From positions 1,984,001 to 2,048,000 of the forward strand of contig NZ_CP150227.1 of NCBI RefSeq assembly GCF_037971845.1: a DNA stretch of 64,000 nt. Direction: 5' to 3'. This stretch comes from Paenibacillus sp. FSL R5-0766. GTDB taxonomy: Bacteria; Bacillota; Bacilli; Paenibacillales; Paenibacillaceae. The number at the start of each line of letters is the position of its first letter. The first letter of the stretch is position 1. This document shows positions 17,820 to 26,846 of the stretch, in pieces. The position numbers and the translations under genes are program-made. The notes under the pieces were generated by a model. It saw nothing but the letters and a program-made list of their open reading frames with translations, was not told the DNA's origin and did no database searches.

Positions 17820-18584
17820 ATGGCACATATAACGATCGAAACTGGATCACCAACCTTATGCATGAATACCAGCATACATGTTGTGTCCAGTGACTCCGGA
17901 GAGACTTCAGGCGGTACACTATATCTGTTGCACGGGGCAGGCGATAATGCGAGTACCTGGCAGCGGTTAACCACAATTGAGATGTATGCAGCGCAATATG
18001 GCTGTACGATCATTATGCCGGAAGCGAATCGAAGCTATTACACCGATATGGAATACGGCCTGAATTACTTCCACTACATCACTCAGGAGTTACCTGAAAT
18101 ATGCAAGCGTCTGCTCAATCTGAATCCTGATCCGGAGAAAACATACGTCGCCGGTTTATCCATGGGTGGATATGGTGCACTGAAATGTGGACTAACTTAT
18201 CCAGAGCGATATCGCAAAGTAGTGTCCCTATCCGGCGTAACGGATATCCAGACACGACTTCGTGATCCCCATATGCCAGCGACCATGATCAAGGAAATGA
18301 AAGCGGTTTTTGGAGAACGTTTACAGGTGAAAGCCGATCAGGATATTTACGCACTGTCGGCCAAGCTGCTCGAACAGGGTGTTCCTTTACCGGATATCCT
18401 CAGTTGCTGTGGCGATAGTGACCCCTTCGTAGAGATGAATCGCGAATATGCGAAATACATGCAGGGGACTGCCTTTGATTTTCGGTATGTGGAGACGCCG
18501 GGGGCTCATGAATGGAGATTTTGGGAGCACCACCTGAGAACGATGTTTGATTTTCTGTACAACGACAAGACCATAGTAGAGTGA
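17820..18584 (+). CDS. Esterase (alpha/beta hydrolase, esterase-D-like)
   Basis: 254 residues. The alpha/beta-hydrolase fold is shown by LYLLHGAGDNASTWQ (oxyanion region), the nucleophile elbow GLSMGGYGALKCGL with Ser about residue 117, Asp in CGDSDPF and His in PGAHEWRFWEHH. This matches the tributyrin-esterase/FrmB-like family. No signal peptide, so it should act in the cytosol. As first gene of a sugar ABC operon with a GH3 glycosidase, it probably deacylates imported, acetylated oligosaccharides (inference). The start follows GAGAGGGG; the stop is 11 bases before the next start. Confidence 0.85.
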   Translation: MAHITIETGSPTLCMNTSIHVVSSDSGETSGGTLYLLHGAGDNASTWQRLTTIEMYAAQYGCTIIMPEANRSYYTDMEYGLNYFHYITQELPEICKRLLNLNPDPEKTYVAGLSMGGYGALKCGLTYPERYRKVVSLSGVTDIQTRLRDPHMPATMIKEMKAVFGERLQVKADQDIYALSAKLLEQGVPLPDILSCCGDSDPFVEMNREYAKYMQGTAFDFRYVETPGAHEWRFWEHHLRTMFDFLYNDKTIVE

Positions 18585-18595
18585 GGAGATGCAAT

Positions 18596-19555
18596 GTGAA
18601 ACCTGCAGCCGAAGGACCTAGCAAAAAGCTGAAGGGAAACGTGAAGGGCAATTCGCTCTGGACTGAAATCTGGAAGCACCGAATGACATACACCCTGCTT
18701 ATTCCGGGGCTTGTCTGGCTAATTCTGTTTGCCTACATGCCGATGGGTGGCCTGTCTCTGGCATTCAAAGATTACAAGGCCAACCTGGGCATCTGGGGAA
18801 GTCCATGGAGCGGATTCGAGAATTTCAAATATGTTTTCCGTGATCCAACCTTTATCGACGCAGTATGGCGTACGCTGTACATCAATATTCTGAAACTGAT
18901 TATTCAGTTCCCGTTCCCGATCATTCTGGCGCTGTTGTTGAATGAATTGCGGATGCGCAGAGGAAAAAAATTGTTCCAAACCGTTCTTACGTTCCCGCAC
19001 TTCCTGTCCTGGATCATCGTATCCGGGGTAGTCATCAATGTGCTGGCATATGACGGACTGGTAAACAGCGCGCTCGGATTACTCGGATTGCCAACGATTA
19101 ACTTCCTGGGGTCTGAATCCAACTTTGTACCCATGTTGCTGTTGACTGATATTTGGAAATCAAGTGGATGGGGCGCGATTATATTCCTGGCTGCCATTTC
19201 CGGTATTGACCAGGATCAGTATGAATCAGCACAGATTGACGGGGCTTCCCGTATGCAACAGATGTTCAAAATTACTTTACCGAACATCCTTCCAACCATC
19301 ACAATCATGTTTATTCTCTCGGTTGGTGGATTGATGTCTTCCGGATTTGACCAGATCTTCAACTTGGCAAATGCCGCTACCAAAAATGTATCGGAAGTAC
19401 TCGATGTATATATCTATCGGATTACGTTCCAGTCATCTACCGATTTCTCATTCTCGACAGCGGTCAGCTTGTTCCGTTCCCTGGTGAATATGGCCTTGCT
19501 GCTTCTTGCTGACAGATTTGCCAAGTGGCTTGGCGGAGACGGTTTGTTCCGATAA
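18596..19555 (+). CDS. Sugar ABC transporter permease, LplB-type
   Basis: 319 residues from GTG 18596, seven bases after GAGGAG; the in-frame GTG at 18581 overlaps the preceding stop region. About six transmembrane segments, with the permease EAA loop around ESAQIDGASRMQQMFKITLPN (about residues 210-230) that docks on the ATPase. It belongs to the Paenibacillus-rich family of carbohydrate type-I importers. It pairs with the next permease and the binding lipoprotein; no ATPase gene is in the operon, so a shared MsmX-like ATPase encoded elsewhere is expected. Confidence 0.9.
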   Translation: MKPAAEGPSKKLKGNVKGNSLWTEIWKHRMTYTLLIPGLVWLILFAYMPMGGLSLAFKDYKANLGIWGSPWSGFENFKYVFRDPTFIDAVWRTLYINILKLIIQFPFPIILALLLNELRMRRGKKLFQTVLTFPHFLSWIIVSGVVINVLAYDGLVNSALGLLGLPTINFLGSESNFVPMLLLTDIWKSSGWGAIIFLAAISGIDQDQYESAQIDGASRMQQMFKITLPNILPTITIMFILSVGGLMSSGFDQIFNLANAATKNVSEVLDVYIYRITFQSSTDFSFSTAVSLFRSLVNMALLLLADRFAKWLGGDGLFR

Positions 19556-19573
19556 GAGAGGAGGAAAAATGAG

Positions 19574-20476
19574 ATGAGCAAGAAAGCTAACAAAAAACCG
19601 AGAATTGGTACAGAAAAAATGACACTTCTCGATTACATTATTTTTGCCGTATTACTAGTGCTTGCCCTGATGATCCTGATTCCGTTCTGGAATGTCATCA
19701 TGATCTCGTTTGCAACACAGAAAGAATATGCTGACAATCCATTTTTGATGTTCCCGAAAGAATGGACATTGGATTCCTACAAGGCATTGTTCGCTGACGG
19801 AACGATTCTGTCGGGGTACAAAAATACAATTATATTGCTAGTTATCGGCTTGCCACTCAGCTTGTTCCTGACAACAAGCATGGCATATGGCCTTAGTCGT
19901 AACAAATTTCCGTTTAAGAAATTTCTCTTTTTCCTGGTATTGTTCACCATGATCTTTAATGGTGGTATCGTACCGCTGTACCTGATCATGAAATCACTTC
20001 ATCTTACAGGTACGCTGTGGTCCGTTATCCTGGCGGGAAGCTTCAGTGCGTTTAACATGATTCTGATGATGAACTACTTCTACACCTTGCCTGAATCGCT
20101 CATGGAATCGGCGAGACTGGATGGAGCCGGAGAGTGGAGAATTTTGTTCTCTGTTGTTCTTCCGCTGGCTACACCAATTATGGCTACAATCACGTTGTTC
20201 TACGGTGTGGCTTACTGGAACAGTTGGTATGATGCGATGATATTCCTTCGAAAAGCGGATCAGTTACCGCTCCAGAATGTACTCCGAAATATTATCGTGA
20301 CATCTACGACGAATGCATCCAATGCATCCAGTGTGGATGCTGCCCAGGCAAGCAACTTCTCAATGGGCATGAAGATGGCGGCTGTATTTGTCACCATGGT
20401 ACCAATTATGTGTTTCTTCCCAATGCTGCAAAAACACTTTGCCAAAGGGGTATTAACAGGGGCAATCAAGACCTGA
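19574..20476 (+). CDS. Sugar ABC transporter permease, LplC/YtcP-type
   Basis: 300 residues with about six transmembrane segments. The EAA loop is in ESARLDGAGEWRILFSVVLPL, the LKETKG-like end is MLQKHFAKGVLTGAIKT, typical of the second permease of carbohydrate importers. It lies 18 bases downstream of the first permease behind GAGAGGAGG. Forms the membrane channel with its neighbour. Confidence 0.92.
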   Translation: MSKKANKKPRIGTEKMTLLDYIIFAVLLVLALMILIPFWNVIMISFATQKEYADNPFLMFPKEWTLDSYKALFADGTILSGYKNTIILLVIGLPLSLFLTTSMAYGLSRNKFPFKKFLFFLVLFTMIFNGGIVPLYLIMKSLHLTGTLWSVILAGSFSAFNMILMMNYFYTLPESLMESARLDGAGEWRILFSVVLPLATPIMATITLFYGVAYWNSWYDAMIFLRKADQLPLQNVLRNIIVTSTTNASNASSVDAAQASNFSMGMKMAAVFVTMVPIMCFFPMLQKHFAKGVLTGAIKT

Positions 20477-20529
20477 TATACGTATAGGATTTTGCAATAA
20501 AATTCTACTAAAAAACATGGGGGTAAAAC

Positions 20530-22125
20530 ATGAAAACGAACAAAAAGTTGTCAGTAAGAGCTCTCTTTGCCATCACGCTTAGTGTAGTTATGCTGATGGT
20601 GACCGCTTGTTCCAGCCAAGGAGCTTCAGGTGGTAACGAAAAAGATGCAGAGGGAAATTACAAAGACAACCTGACCATCTCTGTAGCTAACCTGACAGAA
20701 ATCAAAAACGGGAACCTGGATAATGACTTCCACAAGTTCTGGACAGACAAATTCAATGTAACTTGGGACTACAACTATATCGATTGGGATTCATGGGGCG
20801 AGAAGCTTCGTCTGTGGATCAACTCTGGTGACTTACCGGATGTAGCGGTATGGAACTACGTACATGGCGATGCCATTAACAGCATTGAACAAGGTTTGTT
20901 CTACAAATTCCCGGATGACTGGAAAGAACGCTGGCCTAACGTGGCAGCAGCTTACAATTTGACGGGTCTTGGAGACAAGTTGGAAGAATTGACGGGTGGA
21001 ACATATGTCCTGCCTAGACCAATCTATTTCGAGAACAAACCAGCTGACCCACTCACGAACCAAATTGGTGTCATTGCGCTTCGTAAAGACTGGGCTGAAG
21101 CGGTTGGTTTTGAACTGAAAGATGCTTATACAACGACCGAATTGAACGAATATGCTGCGCTAGTGAAAGAAAAAGATCCAGGCAAAGTGGGTAACAAACT
21201 TGTACCTCTGTCCTACAATGCGGCAGATGCCATGACAAACATGATTATGCCAAACAGTGTGCATGCCATGACTGACTCTCCGTTCTACAAAGGTGAAGAT
21301 GGTAAGTTCCACTGGGGACCAGCAGATCCTGAAACGCTGACAGGACTTAAATTGATGCAAAAAGCCTACAAAGATGGACTGCTCAATCCTGAGTTCTACA
21401 CATGGAAAAACAATGAAGGTCAGAACAATTTCAAAGTAACAGGTACAGCTGCTGTAACAAGTCTGGGCGGACTGGCTTCGTACAGACAAGGTCTGGATTC
21501 CGATATGAAAAAAAATCTGGGTGTAGATAGTGATGAACTGGTACACACAGCAATCGTAGTAGGTGATGACGGTAAATACCGTAACATGGAGCAAGCCAAC
21601 TTCTGGTCGGCATTGATCTTCAATCCAGACATTAGTGACGAGAAATTCGAACGGATCATGGATCTGATCGATTACTCCGCAACAAAAGAAGGACAGTTGC
21701 TCATCAACATGGGCTTTGAAGGAAAAGATTGGAAGTATGATGAAAACAACGAACTCGTTAGCTTGTTGCCAGAAGGAACGGTATTGGAAGATAAATATCC
21801 AGCACGTTTCGAAGGTCTGTATCTGCTCGGTGACGACTTCAGTGTTGTAAACCCTGCAATCAAAAAAGATTACCGTGATAGAGCCGTGAAATTGTTCGAA
21901 GAAAAAGCAAAACTTGGTACAGAAGGCAAATCGCTTGCACCATACGATTGGGATGTCAACCTGTACGATTCCAAAGCTAAGAGTCAAGCTTCATTCGATT
22001 ACCAGAACGAATATGCCAACCTGATCCTGAAAAGCGGAGATCTGGAGGCTAACTGGAAAGAATGGGTGAACAGTAAAATGTCCCTGGTTCAACCTTATCT
22101 GGATGAGCTAAACGATAAATTCTAG
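20530..22125 (+). CDS. Extracellular solute-binding lipoprotein of sugar ABC importer
   Basis: 531 residues. A signal peptide ends in a lipobox around VVMLMVTACSS, so the mature protein is anchored by a lipidated Cys on the outer face of the membrane. The rest is a large family-1-type carbohydrate-binding protein (LplA-like), with a Trp/Tyr-rich region WDYNYIDWDSWGEKLRLW near the N-terminus. It delivers a saccharide, likely a beta-linked oligosaccharide given the GH3 gene that follows, to the two permeases. The sugar itself cannot be read from the sequence. Confidence 0.9.
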   Translation: MKTNKKLSVRALFAITLSVVMLMVTACSSQGASGGNEKDAEGNYKDNLTISVANLTEIKNGNLDNDFHKFWTDKFNVTWDYNYIDWDSWGEKLRLWINSGDLPDVAVWNYVHGDAINSIEQGLFYKFPDDWKERWPNVAAAYNLTGLGDKLEELTGGTYVLPRPIYFENKPADPLTNQIGVIALRKDWAEAVGFELKDAYTTTELNEYAALVKEKDPGKVGNKLVPLSYNAADAMTNMIMPNSVHAMTDSPFYKGEDGKFHWGPADPETLTGLKLMQKAYKDGLLNPEFYTWKNNEGQNNFKVTGTAAVTSLGGLASYRQGLDSDMKKNLGVDSDELVHTAIVVGDDGKYRNMEQANFWSALIFNPDISDEKFERIMDLIDYSATKEGQLLINMGFEGKDWKYDENNELVSLLPEGTVLEDKYPARFEGLYLLGDDFSVVNPAIKKDYRDRAVKLFEEKAKLGTEGKSLAPYDWDVNLYDSKAKSQASFDYQNEYANLILKSGDLEANWKEWVNSKMSLVQPYLDELNDKF

Positions 22126-22147
22126 TAATCATTCAGTAATTAATTTT

Positions 22148-22190
22148 GAACCCGGTGCGCGGTCTCTCCCCGAACGCAGCCGGGTTCTTT
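22148..22190 (+). terminator. Hairpin between binding-protein and GH3 genes
   Basis: GAACCCGG (22148-22155) pairs with CCGGGTTC (22180-22187), followed by an interrupted T tract TTTATTT. Being inside the operon, it probably gives partial termination and higher expression of the upstream transporter genes. Confidence 0.6.
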
Positions 22191-22223
22191 ATTTCAACAA
22201 CTTATAGTGGAGGATACGATCAG

Positions 22224-24389
22224 ATGAATAACGAGCAGTTGCTAGATCTGGTAAGACAGATGACGTTGGAGGAAAAAACAGCTCAGCTTCTTCAGTTGAC
22301 TGCCAACTTTTATGAAGGAACAAATGTGGAAGGTCAGATCACAGGGCCGATGGAAGAGATGGGAATTACGGAGCAGTCCGTAGATGCCAGTGGGTCCATT
22401 CTGGGGTTGTCCGGTGCGCAGGCCATCATTGATGTACAGCAAGCTTATATGCAAAAAAGCCGTTTGGGCATTCCGCTTTTGTTCATGGCTGACGTAGTTC
22501 ATGGATTCAAAACCATTTTCCCGATTCCACTGGCGATCGGTTGTTCATGGGACACAGAACTGGCTGAGAAAAGTGCTGAAATTGCAGCACGTGAATCAGC
22601 TGTATCCGGTTTGCATGTTACCTTTGCACCTATGGTGGATCTGGTTCGTGACCCGCGCTGGGGTCGTGTGATGGAAACGACAGGAGAAGATCCTTATCTG
22701 AACAGTTTGTTCGCTGCTGCGTTTGTACGTGGATATCAGGGCGACAGCTTGAAGGATGAGCCAGATCGTCTTGCAGCCTGTGTTAAACACTTTGCGGCTT
22801 ATGGAGCGGCTGAGGGTGGTCGGGATTACAATACGGTGGACATGTCTGAGCGTAACCTGCGTGAGTACTATTTGCCAGCGTACAAAGCAGCGTTGGATGC
22901 GGGCGTGGAAATGGTCATGACTTCGTTCAATACGGTTGACGGTATTCCGGCAAGTGGCAATGAGAAGTTAATGCGCGGTATTTTGCGTGACGAGTGGGGC
23001 TTTGATGGTGTGTTAATCTCGGATTGGGCTTCCATTCGCGAGATGATTGCGCATGGTGCTGCAGAAGATGATCGTGAAGCGGCATATCGTGCCATTCGCG
23101 CAGGAGTAGATATGGAGATGATGACACCTTGTTATGTGCATCATTTGCCTGAACTGATTGAGAGTGGTGAAGTGGATGAGAAGCTCATTGATGAAGCCGT
23201 TCTGCGAATTCTGCAACTGAAAGAAAAGCTGGGATTGTTCGATAACCCACTTCGTGCAGCTGATCCTGAACGTGAACGTGAGATTGTATTCTCCAAAGAG
23301 CACCGTCAGGTATCGTATGAACTGGCAACGAAATCAGCTGTCCTGTTGAAGAATGATGAGAGCGTGCTTCCACTTCAACCTGACGCTAATGTTGCCCTTA
23401 TTGGTCCTTTTGCACAGAGTCCTGATATTTTGGGCTGGTGGTCCTGCGAAGGAGTTAAGGAAGATGCAGTTAAGTTGGGAACAGCTCTGCAAGAACGCCT
23501 GACGGGTGGGAAAGTTCAATTTGCTCAAGGCAGTAATGTTCATACGATTACAGCTGAGCAGATTGCCGAAGCCCTGGAAGTGGCAAGCAAAGCAGACCTG
23601 ATTGTCCTTGCTCTTGGTGAAGACTCCGAGATGAGTGGAGAAGGTGGCTCGCGCACGGATATTCGTCTGCCAGCAGCCCAATTGGAATTGGTTAAACAGC
23701 TCAAAGCAACGGGAAAACCGATTGCCAGCGTTATTTTTAACGGCCGTCCATTGGATCTGCATGGTGTAATCGATGAATCGGATGCCGTTCTTGAAGCCTG
23801 GTTCCCGGGTAGTGAAGGCGGAGCCGCGATTGCAGATGTTCTGACAGGTGTAGTGAATCCATCCGCACGTCTGACGATGTCCTTCCCGCAGTCCGTAGGT
23901 CAGATTCCGGTCTATTACAACCATTTCAATACAGGTCGTCCACTGAACCCGGAGAAGACGGAAGAACGTTATGTCTCCAAATACATTGACAGCCCGAATG
24001 AACCTTTGCTTCCGTTCGGTTATGGTCTCTCATACACTTCGTTCTCTTATGGTGATCTTGAAGTGTCAAGTAATGAGATGACTACCGAAGAGTCCCTGCG
24101 CATTCAAGTACGTGTAACAAACACTGGTGAGCGCGCAGGCGTGGAGACCGTTCAGTTGTACGTTCGTGATGTAACGGGTGAAGTCGTTCGTCCTATGCGT
24201 GAGCTGAAAGGATATGTGAAGCTTGCACTGGCGCCAGGCGAGAGTGGTACAGCCACGTTTACGTTAAATGAAGAACAGCTTCGTTATCACCATTCCGACT
24301 TAAGCCACCGCAGTGATCGAGGCGAGTTCCATATTCTTGTGGGTGCAAACAGTCGGGATACTCAGAAGAAATCATTCAGACTTGTTTAA
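22224..24389 (+). CDS. bglX: Glycoside hydrolase family 3 beta-glucosidase/beta-xylosidase
   Basis: 721 residues from ATG 22224 behind AGTGGAGGA. The GH3 N-terminal barrel shows VTFAPMVDLVRDPRWGRVMETTGEDP and KHFAAYGAAEGGRDYN, with the nucleophile Asp in GVLISDWASIRE. The C-terminal alpha/beta sandwich has GEDSEMSGEGGSRTD near the acid/base region, followed by a fibronectin-III-like domain (about 610-715). No signal peptide, so it is intracellular and cleaves imported oligosaccharides from the non-reducing end. BglX-type similarity is clear, but glucosidase versus xylosidase activity cannot be decided. Confidence 0.9.
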   Translation: MNNEQLLDLVRQMTLEEKTAQLLQLTANFYEGTNVEGQITGPMEEMGITEQSVDASGSILGLSGAQAIIDVQQAYMQKSRLGIPLLFMADVVHGFKTIFPIPLAIGCSWDTELAEKSAEIAARESAVSGLHVTFAPMVDLVRDPRWGRVMETTGEDPYLNSLFAAAFVRGYQGDSLKDEPDRLAACVKHFAAYGAAEGGRDYNTVDMSERNLREYYLPAYKAALDAGVEMVMTSFNTVDGIPASGNEKLMRGILRDEWGFDGVLISDWASIREMIAHGAAEDDREAAYRAIRAGVDMEMMTPCYVHHLPELIESGEVDEKLIDEAVLRILQLKEKLGLFDNPLRAADPEREREIVFSKEHRQVSYELATKSAVLLKNDESVLPLQPDANVALIGPFAQSPDILGWWSCEGVKEDAVKLGTALQERLTGGKVQFAQGSNVHTITAEQIAEALEVASKADLIVLALGEDSEMSGEGGSRTDIRLPAAQLELVKQLKATGKPIASVIFNGRPLDLHGVIDESDAVLEAWFPGSEGGAAIADVLTGVVNPSARLTMSFPQSVGQIPVYYNHFNTGRPLNPEKTEERYVSKYIDSPNEPLLPFGYGLSYTSFSYGDLEVSSNEMTTEESLRIQVRVTNTGERAGVETVQLYVRDVTGEVVRPMRELKGYVKLALAPGESGTATFTLNEEQLRYHHSDLSHRSDRGEFHILVGANSRDTQKKSFRLV

Positions 24390-24414
24390 TCCGGTGAATG
24401 GAAAGAGTAATGTG

Positions 24415-24441
24415 TCAGGCCTTTTGTTATGAAAGGCCTGA
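24415..24441 (+). promoter_or_regulatory. Perfect intercistronic hairpin
   Basis: TCAGGCCTTT (24415-24424) pairs perfectly with AAAGGCCTGA (24432-24441) across a 7-base loop, without a T tract. It lies between the GH3 gene and the regulator gene and may serve as an mRNA processing or stability element. Confidence 0.4.
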
Positions 24442-24466
24442 TGAACATAACAGGGGAGCGAAGAAT

Positions 24467-25483
24467 GTGGTCAGTATCAAGGATATCGCCAAACAGGCGG
24501 GAGTTTCCATCTCTACTGTGTCATATGCGCTGAATGGCAGCAACAAAGTGACCGATGAGACGAGTTCCAAAATTTTGGCCATTGCCAAAGAACTGAACTA
24601 TGTTCCAAATGCCGCAGCAAGAACACTGAAGAAGAGGGAATCCAAAATTCTAGGTGTATTCTTGACCGATTTTAGAGGAGATGTGTATGGAGACTTGCTG
24701 AGTGGCATGAAAGCTGTATGTAATGCTCAAGGCTATGACCTGATCGTGTGCAGTGGTAAACAATCCCATCGCATGCTTCCAGAAAGGATGATTGATGGTG
24801 CGATCATTCTGGATCATACGTTTGCAAGTGAGGAACTAATGCAGTATGCCGATCGTGGGCACAAAATCGTTGTATTGGACCGTGAGATGGATCACCCCAA
24901 CATTAATCAGGTTCTGCTGGATAACAAAGCCGGGGCGACACTTGCGATGGAACATCTGATTGAACAGGGACATAAGAAAATCTACGTGGTGACAGGACCG
25001 GAAGGTTCGTTTGACTCTGTGCAGCGGTTAAAGGCTGTGAGACAGGTTGCAGAACGTGAAGCCGGTGTGGAATGGGTTGAGATCACGGGAGATTTTGAGA
25101 AGAGTGGTGGAGAACAAGCCGCAGATCAGATTGTGCAGGTGTATGATGGACCCGCAGCGGTATTCTGCCTCAATGATGAGATGGCTATTGGCTTGTGTGA
25201 TCGTCTGGCAGACAGCGCACTTGGCGTTGGTCAGGAGATCGATGTCATCGGATTCGACAATATTGAATTGAGCAAGTACGTCCAGCCGAGATTGGCAAGC
25301 ATTGATTATTCCAAGCGCAAGTGGGGATCGCTCGCTGCTGAACAATTGATCAAAATTATTGCTGGAGAACCCGTTGATCATGAACGAATTTATGTGACAT
25401 TAGTTGAGGGTGGGTCGGTGAGTGGGCCTAGTCCGTCTGATTCGGTTATATCTATGCGGAATGACCAGGCGGTTAGCTATTGA
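24467..25483 (+). CDS. LacI-family transcriptional regulator of the sugar operon
   Basis: 338 residues from GTG 24467 behind CAGGGGAGCG. The N-terminal helix-turn-helix reads VSIKDIAKQAGVSISTVSYALNGSNKVTDET, with the hinge helix PNAAARTLKKRES. The periplasmic-binding-like effector domain follows (FCLNDEMAIGL and DVIGFDNIELS). Sited at the end of the operon, it is the natural candidate for binding the two inverted repeats at 17618 and 17695 and responding to the imported sugar. The in-frame sequence from 24398 lacks a ribosome binding site and family similarity. Confidence 0.9.
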   Translation: MVSIKDIAKQAGVSISTVSYALNGSNKVTDETSSKILAIAKELNYVPNAAARTLKKRESKILGVFLTDFRGDVYGDLLSGMKAVCNAQGYDLIVCSGKQSHRMLPERMIDGAIILDHTFASEELMQYADRGHKIVVLDREMDHPNINQVLLDNKAGATLAMEHLIEQGHKKIYVVTGPEGSFDSVQRLKAVRQVAEREAGVEWVEITGDFEKSGGEQAADQIVQVYDGPAAVFCLNDEMAIGLCDRLADSALGVGQEIDVIGFDNIELSKYVQPRLASIDYSKRKWGSLAAEQLIKIIAGEPVDHERIYVTLVEGGSVSGPSPSDSVISMRNDQAVSY

Positions 25484-25493
25484 TCCCGAATAC

Positions 25494-25549
25494 AGCAAGA
25501 GACAAGGCTTAGAAGAATCGAATCATTCTTTTAAGCCTTGTCTCTTGCT
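25494..25549. terminator. Very long hairpin terminating the sugar operon
   Basis: AGCAAGAGACAAGGCTTA (25494-25511) is perfectly complementary to 25532-25549, and the inner AAGAAT/ATTCTT extends the stem to about 25 pairs. The following T content is weak (TATTT). Symmetric, so it may act on both strands. Confidence 0.75.
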
Positions 25550-25570
25550 ATTTCGAGGATGAAGTAATAG

Positions 25571-25594
25571 AAAAAGCCTCTCCGGAGAGAGGCT
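25571..25594 (-). terminator. Terminator of the microprotein gene (minus strand)
   Basis: On the minus strand AGCCTCTC and GAGAGGCT form an 8-bp stem with a 4-base loop, followed by TTTTT (the A run at 25571-25575). Confidence 0.8.
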
Positions 25595-25600
25595 TGGCCT

Positions 25601-25705
25601 TTACAAGCCTTTTGTTTTGTCATTGTTGTAGGATGAAGTGAGAATGCCTGTAATGAAGAGAGTCAATACGATTGCAATAATCCAGAATGTCAGTGAAAAT
25701 GACAT
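25601..25705 (-). CDS. 34-residue single-pass membrane microprotein
   Basis: ATG at 25705 lies 8 bases after a strong GGAGGTG on the minus strand and the frame runs 34 codons to TAA, directly followed by a terminator. The translation starts MSFSLTFWIIAIVLTLFI and ends SSYNNDKTKGL: residues 4-23 form one hydrophobic helix and the tail is polar and basic. No family is recognised. It is below normal ORF cut-offs, and lies about 76 bases after the stop of the minus-strand glycosidase gene. The combination of ribosome binding site, helix and own terminator makes it a credible gene. Confidence 0.7.
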   Translation of the reverse strand: MSFSLTFWIIAIVLTLFITGILTSSYNNDKTKGL

Positions 25706-25781
25706 GCCCTTCGCACCTCCTGCACAAGCTCATTTTCTTCTATTATAACCATTATAGGTAGAAAAGAAATGCTTCACCCTA

Positions 25782-26846
25782 TTATTTGTAAAATAAAAAG
25801 TGTGTGGGCACCGGTCTGAGGCTGCCATCTGAAGGGTTATTCACGACCCGATTATTCAGAATAAGCGAGGATGATCCACCGCCATCCAGATTATAGGCGT
25901 CGATCACCCCAAGCTTGTACAACCGCCCTTGCAACTCTTCAAGGGTAGCACCGGAACTTCCGCCCTCATTATAACCGTCAACTACAATAATCAATAACTG
26001 ATCATCCTTATAATTGCCAATGACTGTACGTGGTGCTCGTTTGGGTGATACCTTCCACTTGTCGGGAATTGCAGTTTTACGTCCATTCTGTAGCAGCACG
26101 GGTACAAACGTAGCCCCAAATTGTGGTTGTAGGCGATCCAGTGAGTTTTTGTCGAAGAACTTGCCTCCGACCAGTTTGCCGGCATCGTTAAGTCCTACAA
26201 AAAACAGATCTTTGAAACTGGCTTGGAACCCGTTCACGTATTTCCCGTCCATGACGGTTGTGCTAAGTGGATAACGTTTGCCGCCACTGTCAGCAAATCC
26301 ACCTGCGTTGATCCCGGCAATTGCGCCGTTACGCTTCACAGCATGCATGGTCGTCTCAGAACGCCCTGGTTCACTGTCTAGAGCCATCTGCATGGCCGTC
26401 GGGTCTTTTAGCTTGATCTTCATGGCATAGCCCTTATAGCTGCCAGGATTCACTCTGTACATTTCAATCGTTAACCGGTCACTGTCTACCCGTTCAAATG
26501 GAACGCCAAGCTTGGATGAAATCCGGTTGTTGTAAATCTTTTCCGGACGATCCGCTTGGGTGGAAGCCTTCTGCACAAGTGTAGACATCGTACTTGTTGT
26601 TTTATTATAGAGCTGTGTCGTTCTTTTAATAGAAGAAGAAGTCTGGACAGCAGCATCTTTTGCCCCCGCAAGCTCTTGGCTAATTGCTTGGGTCCGGGGT
26701 GTAATCGTATCCTCTGACAGTTCGGTAGGCATCAAACCTCCGGGTTCAAGTGGAGGACGAAGCAGGATCAGGCATAATATCAATCCAACAAAAGGAGCGA
26801 GTGCAAGCATAAAAAAACGATTAACCTGTTTGACGGGTGTAATCAT
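25782..26846 (-). CDS. Phosphodiester glycosidase (NAGPA-domain) family protein, membrane-anchored
   Basis: 354 residues. One N-terminal transmembrane segment (about 11-31), a Ser/Thr-rich linker, then an NAGPA/DUF2233 domain (about 150-350) with GAIAGINAGGFADSGG, RAPRTVIGNYKDDQLLIIVVDGY and NLDGGGSSSLILNN. The family is related to the mammalian mannose-6-phosphate uncovering enzyme; bacterial members are exported and linked to cell-wall or exopolysaccharide processing. Its start overlaps the stop of the upstream coiled-coil gene by 4 bases, so the two are translationally coupled and may form one complex. Confidence 0.85.
   Translation of the reverse strand: MITPVKQVNRFFMLALAPFVGLILCLILLRPPLEPGGLMPTELSEDTITPRTQAISQELAGAKDAAVQTSSSIKRTTQLYNKTTSTMSTLVQKASTQADRPEKIYNNRISSKLGVPFERVDSDRLTIEMYRVNPGSYKGYAMKIKLKDPTAMQMALDSEPGRSETTMHAVKRNGAIAGINAGGFADSGGKRYPLSTTVMDGKYVNGFQASFKDLFFVGLNDAGKLVGGKFFDKNSLDRLQPQFGATFVPVLLQNGRKTAIPDKWKVSPKRAPRTVIGNYKDDQLLIIVVDGYNEGGSSGATLEELQGRLYKLGVIDAYNLDGGGSSSLILNNRVVNNPSDGSLRPVPTHFLFYK

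Noticed and set aside
21160..21987. Long minus-strand open frame (275 codons) opposite the sugar-binding lipoprotein gene
   Set aside because: Shadow frame with cysteine- and phenylalanine-rich translation typical of antisense to a well-expressed gene.
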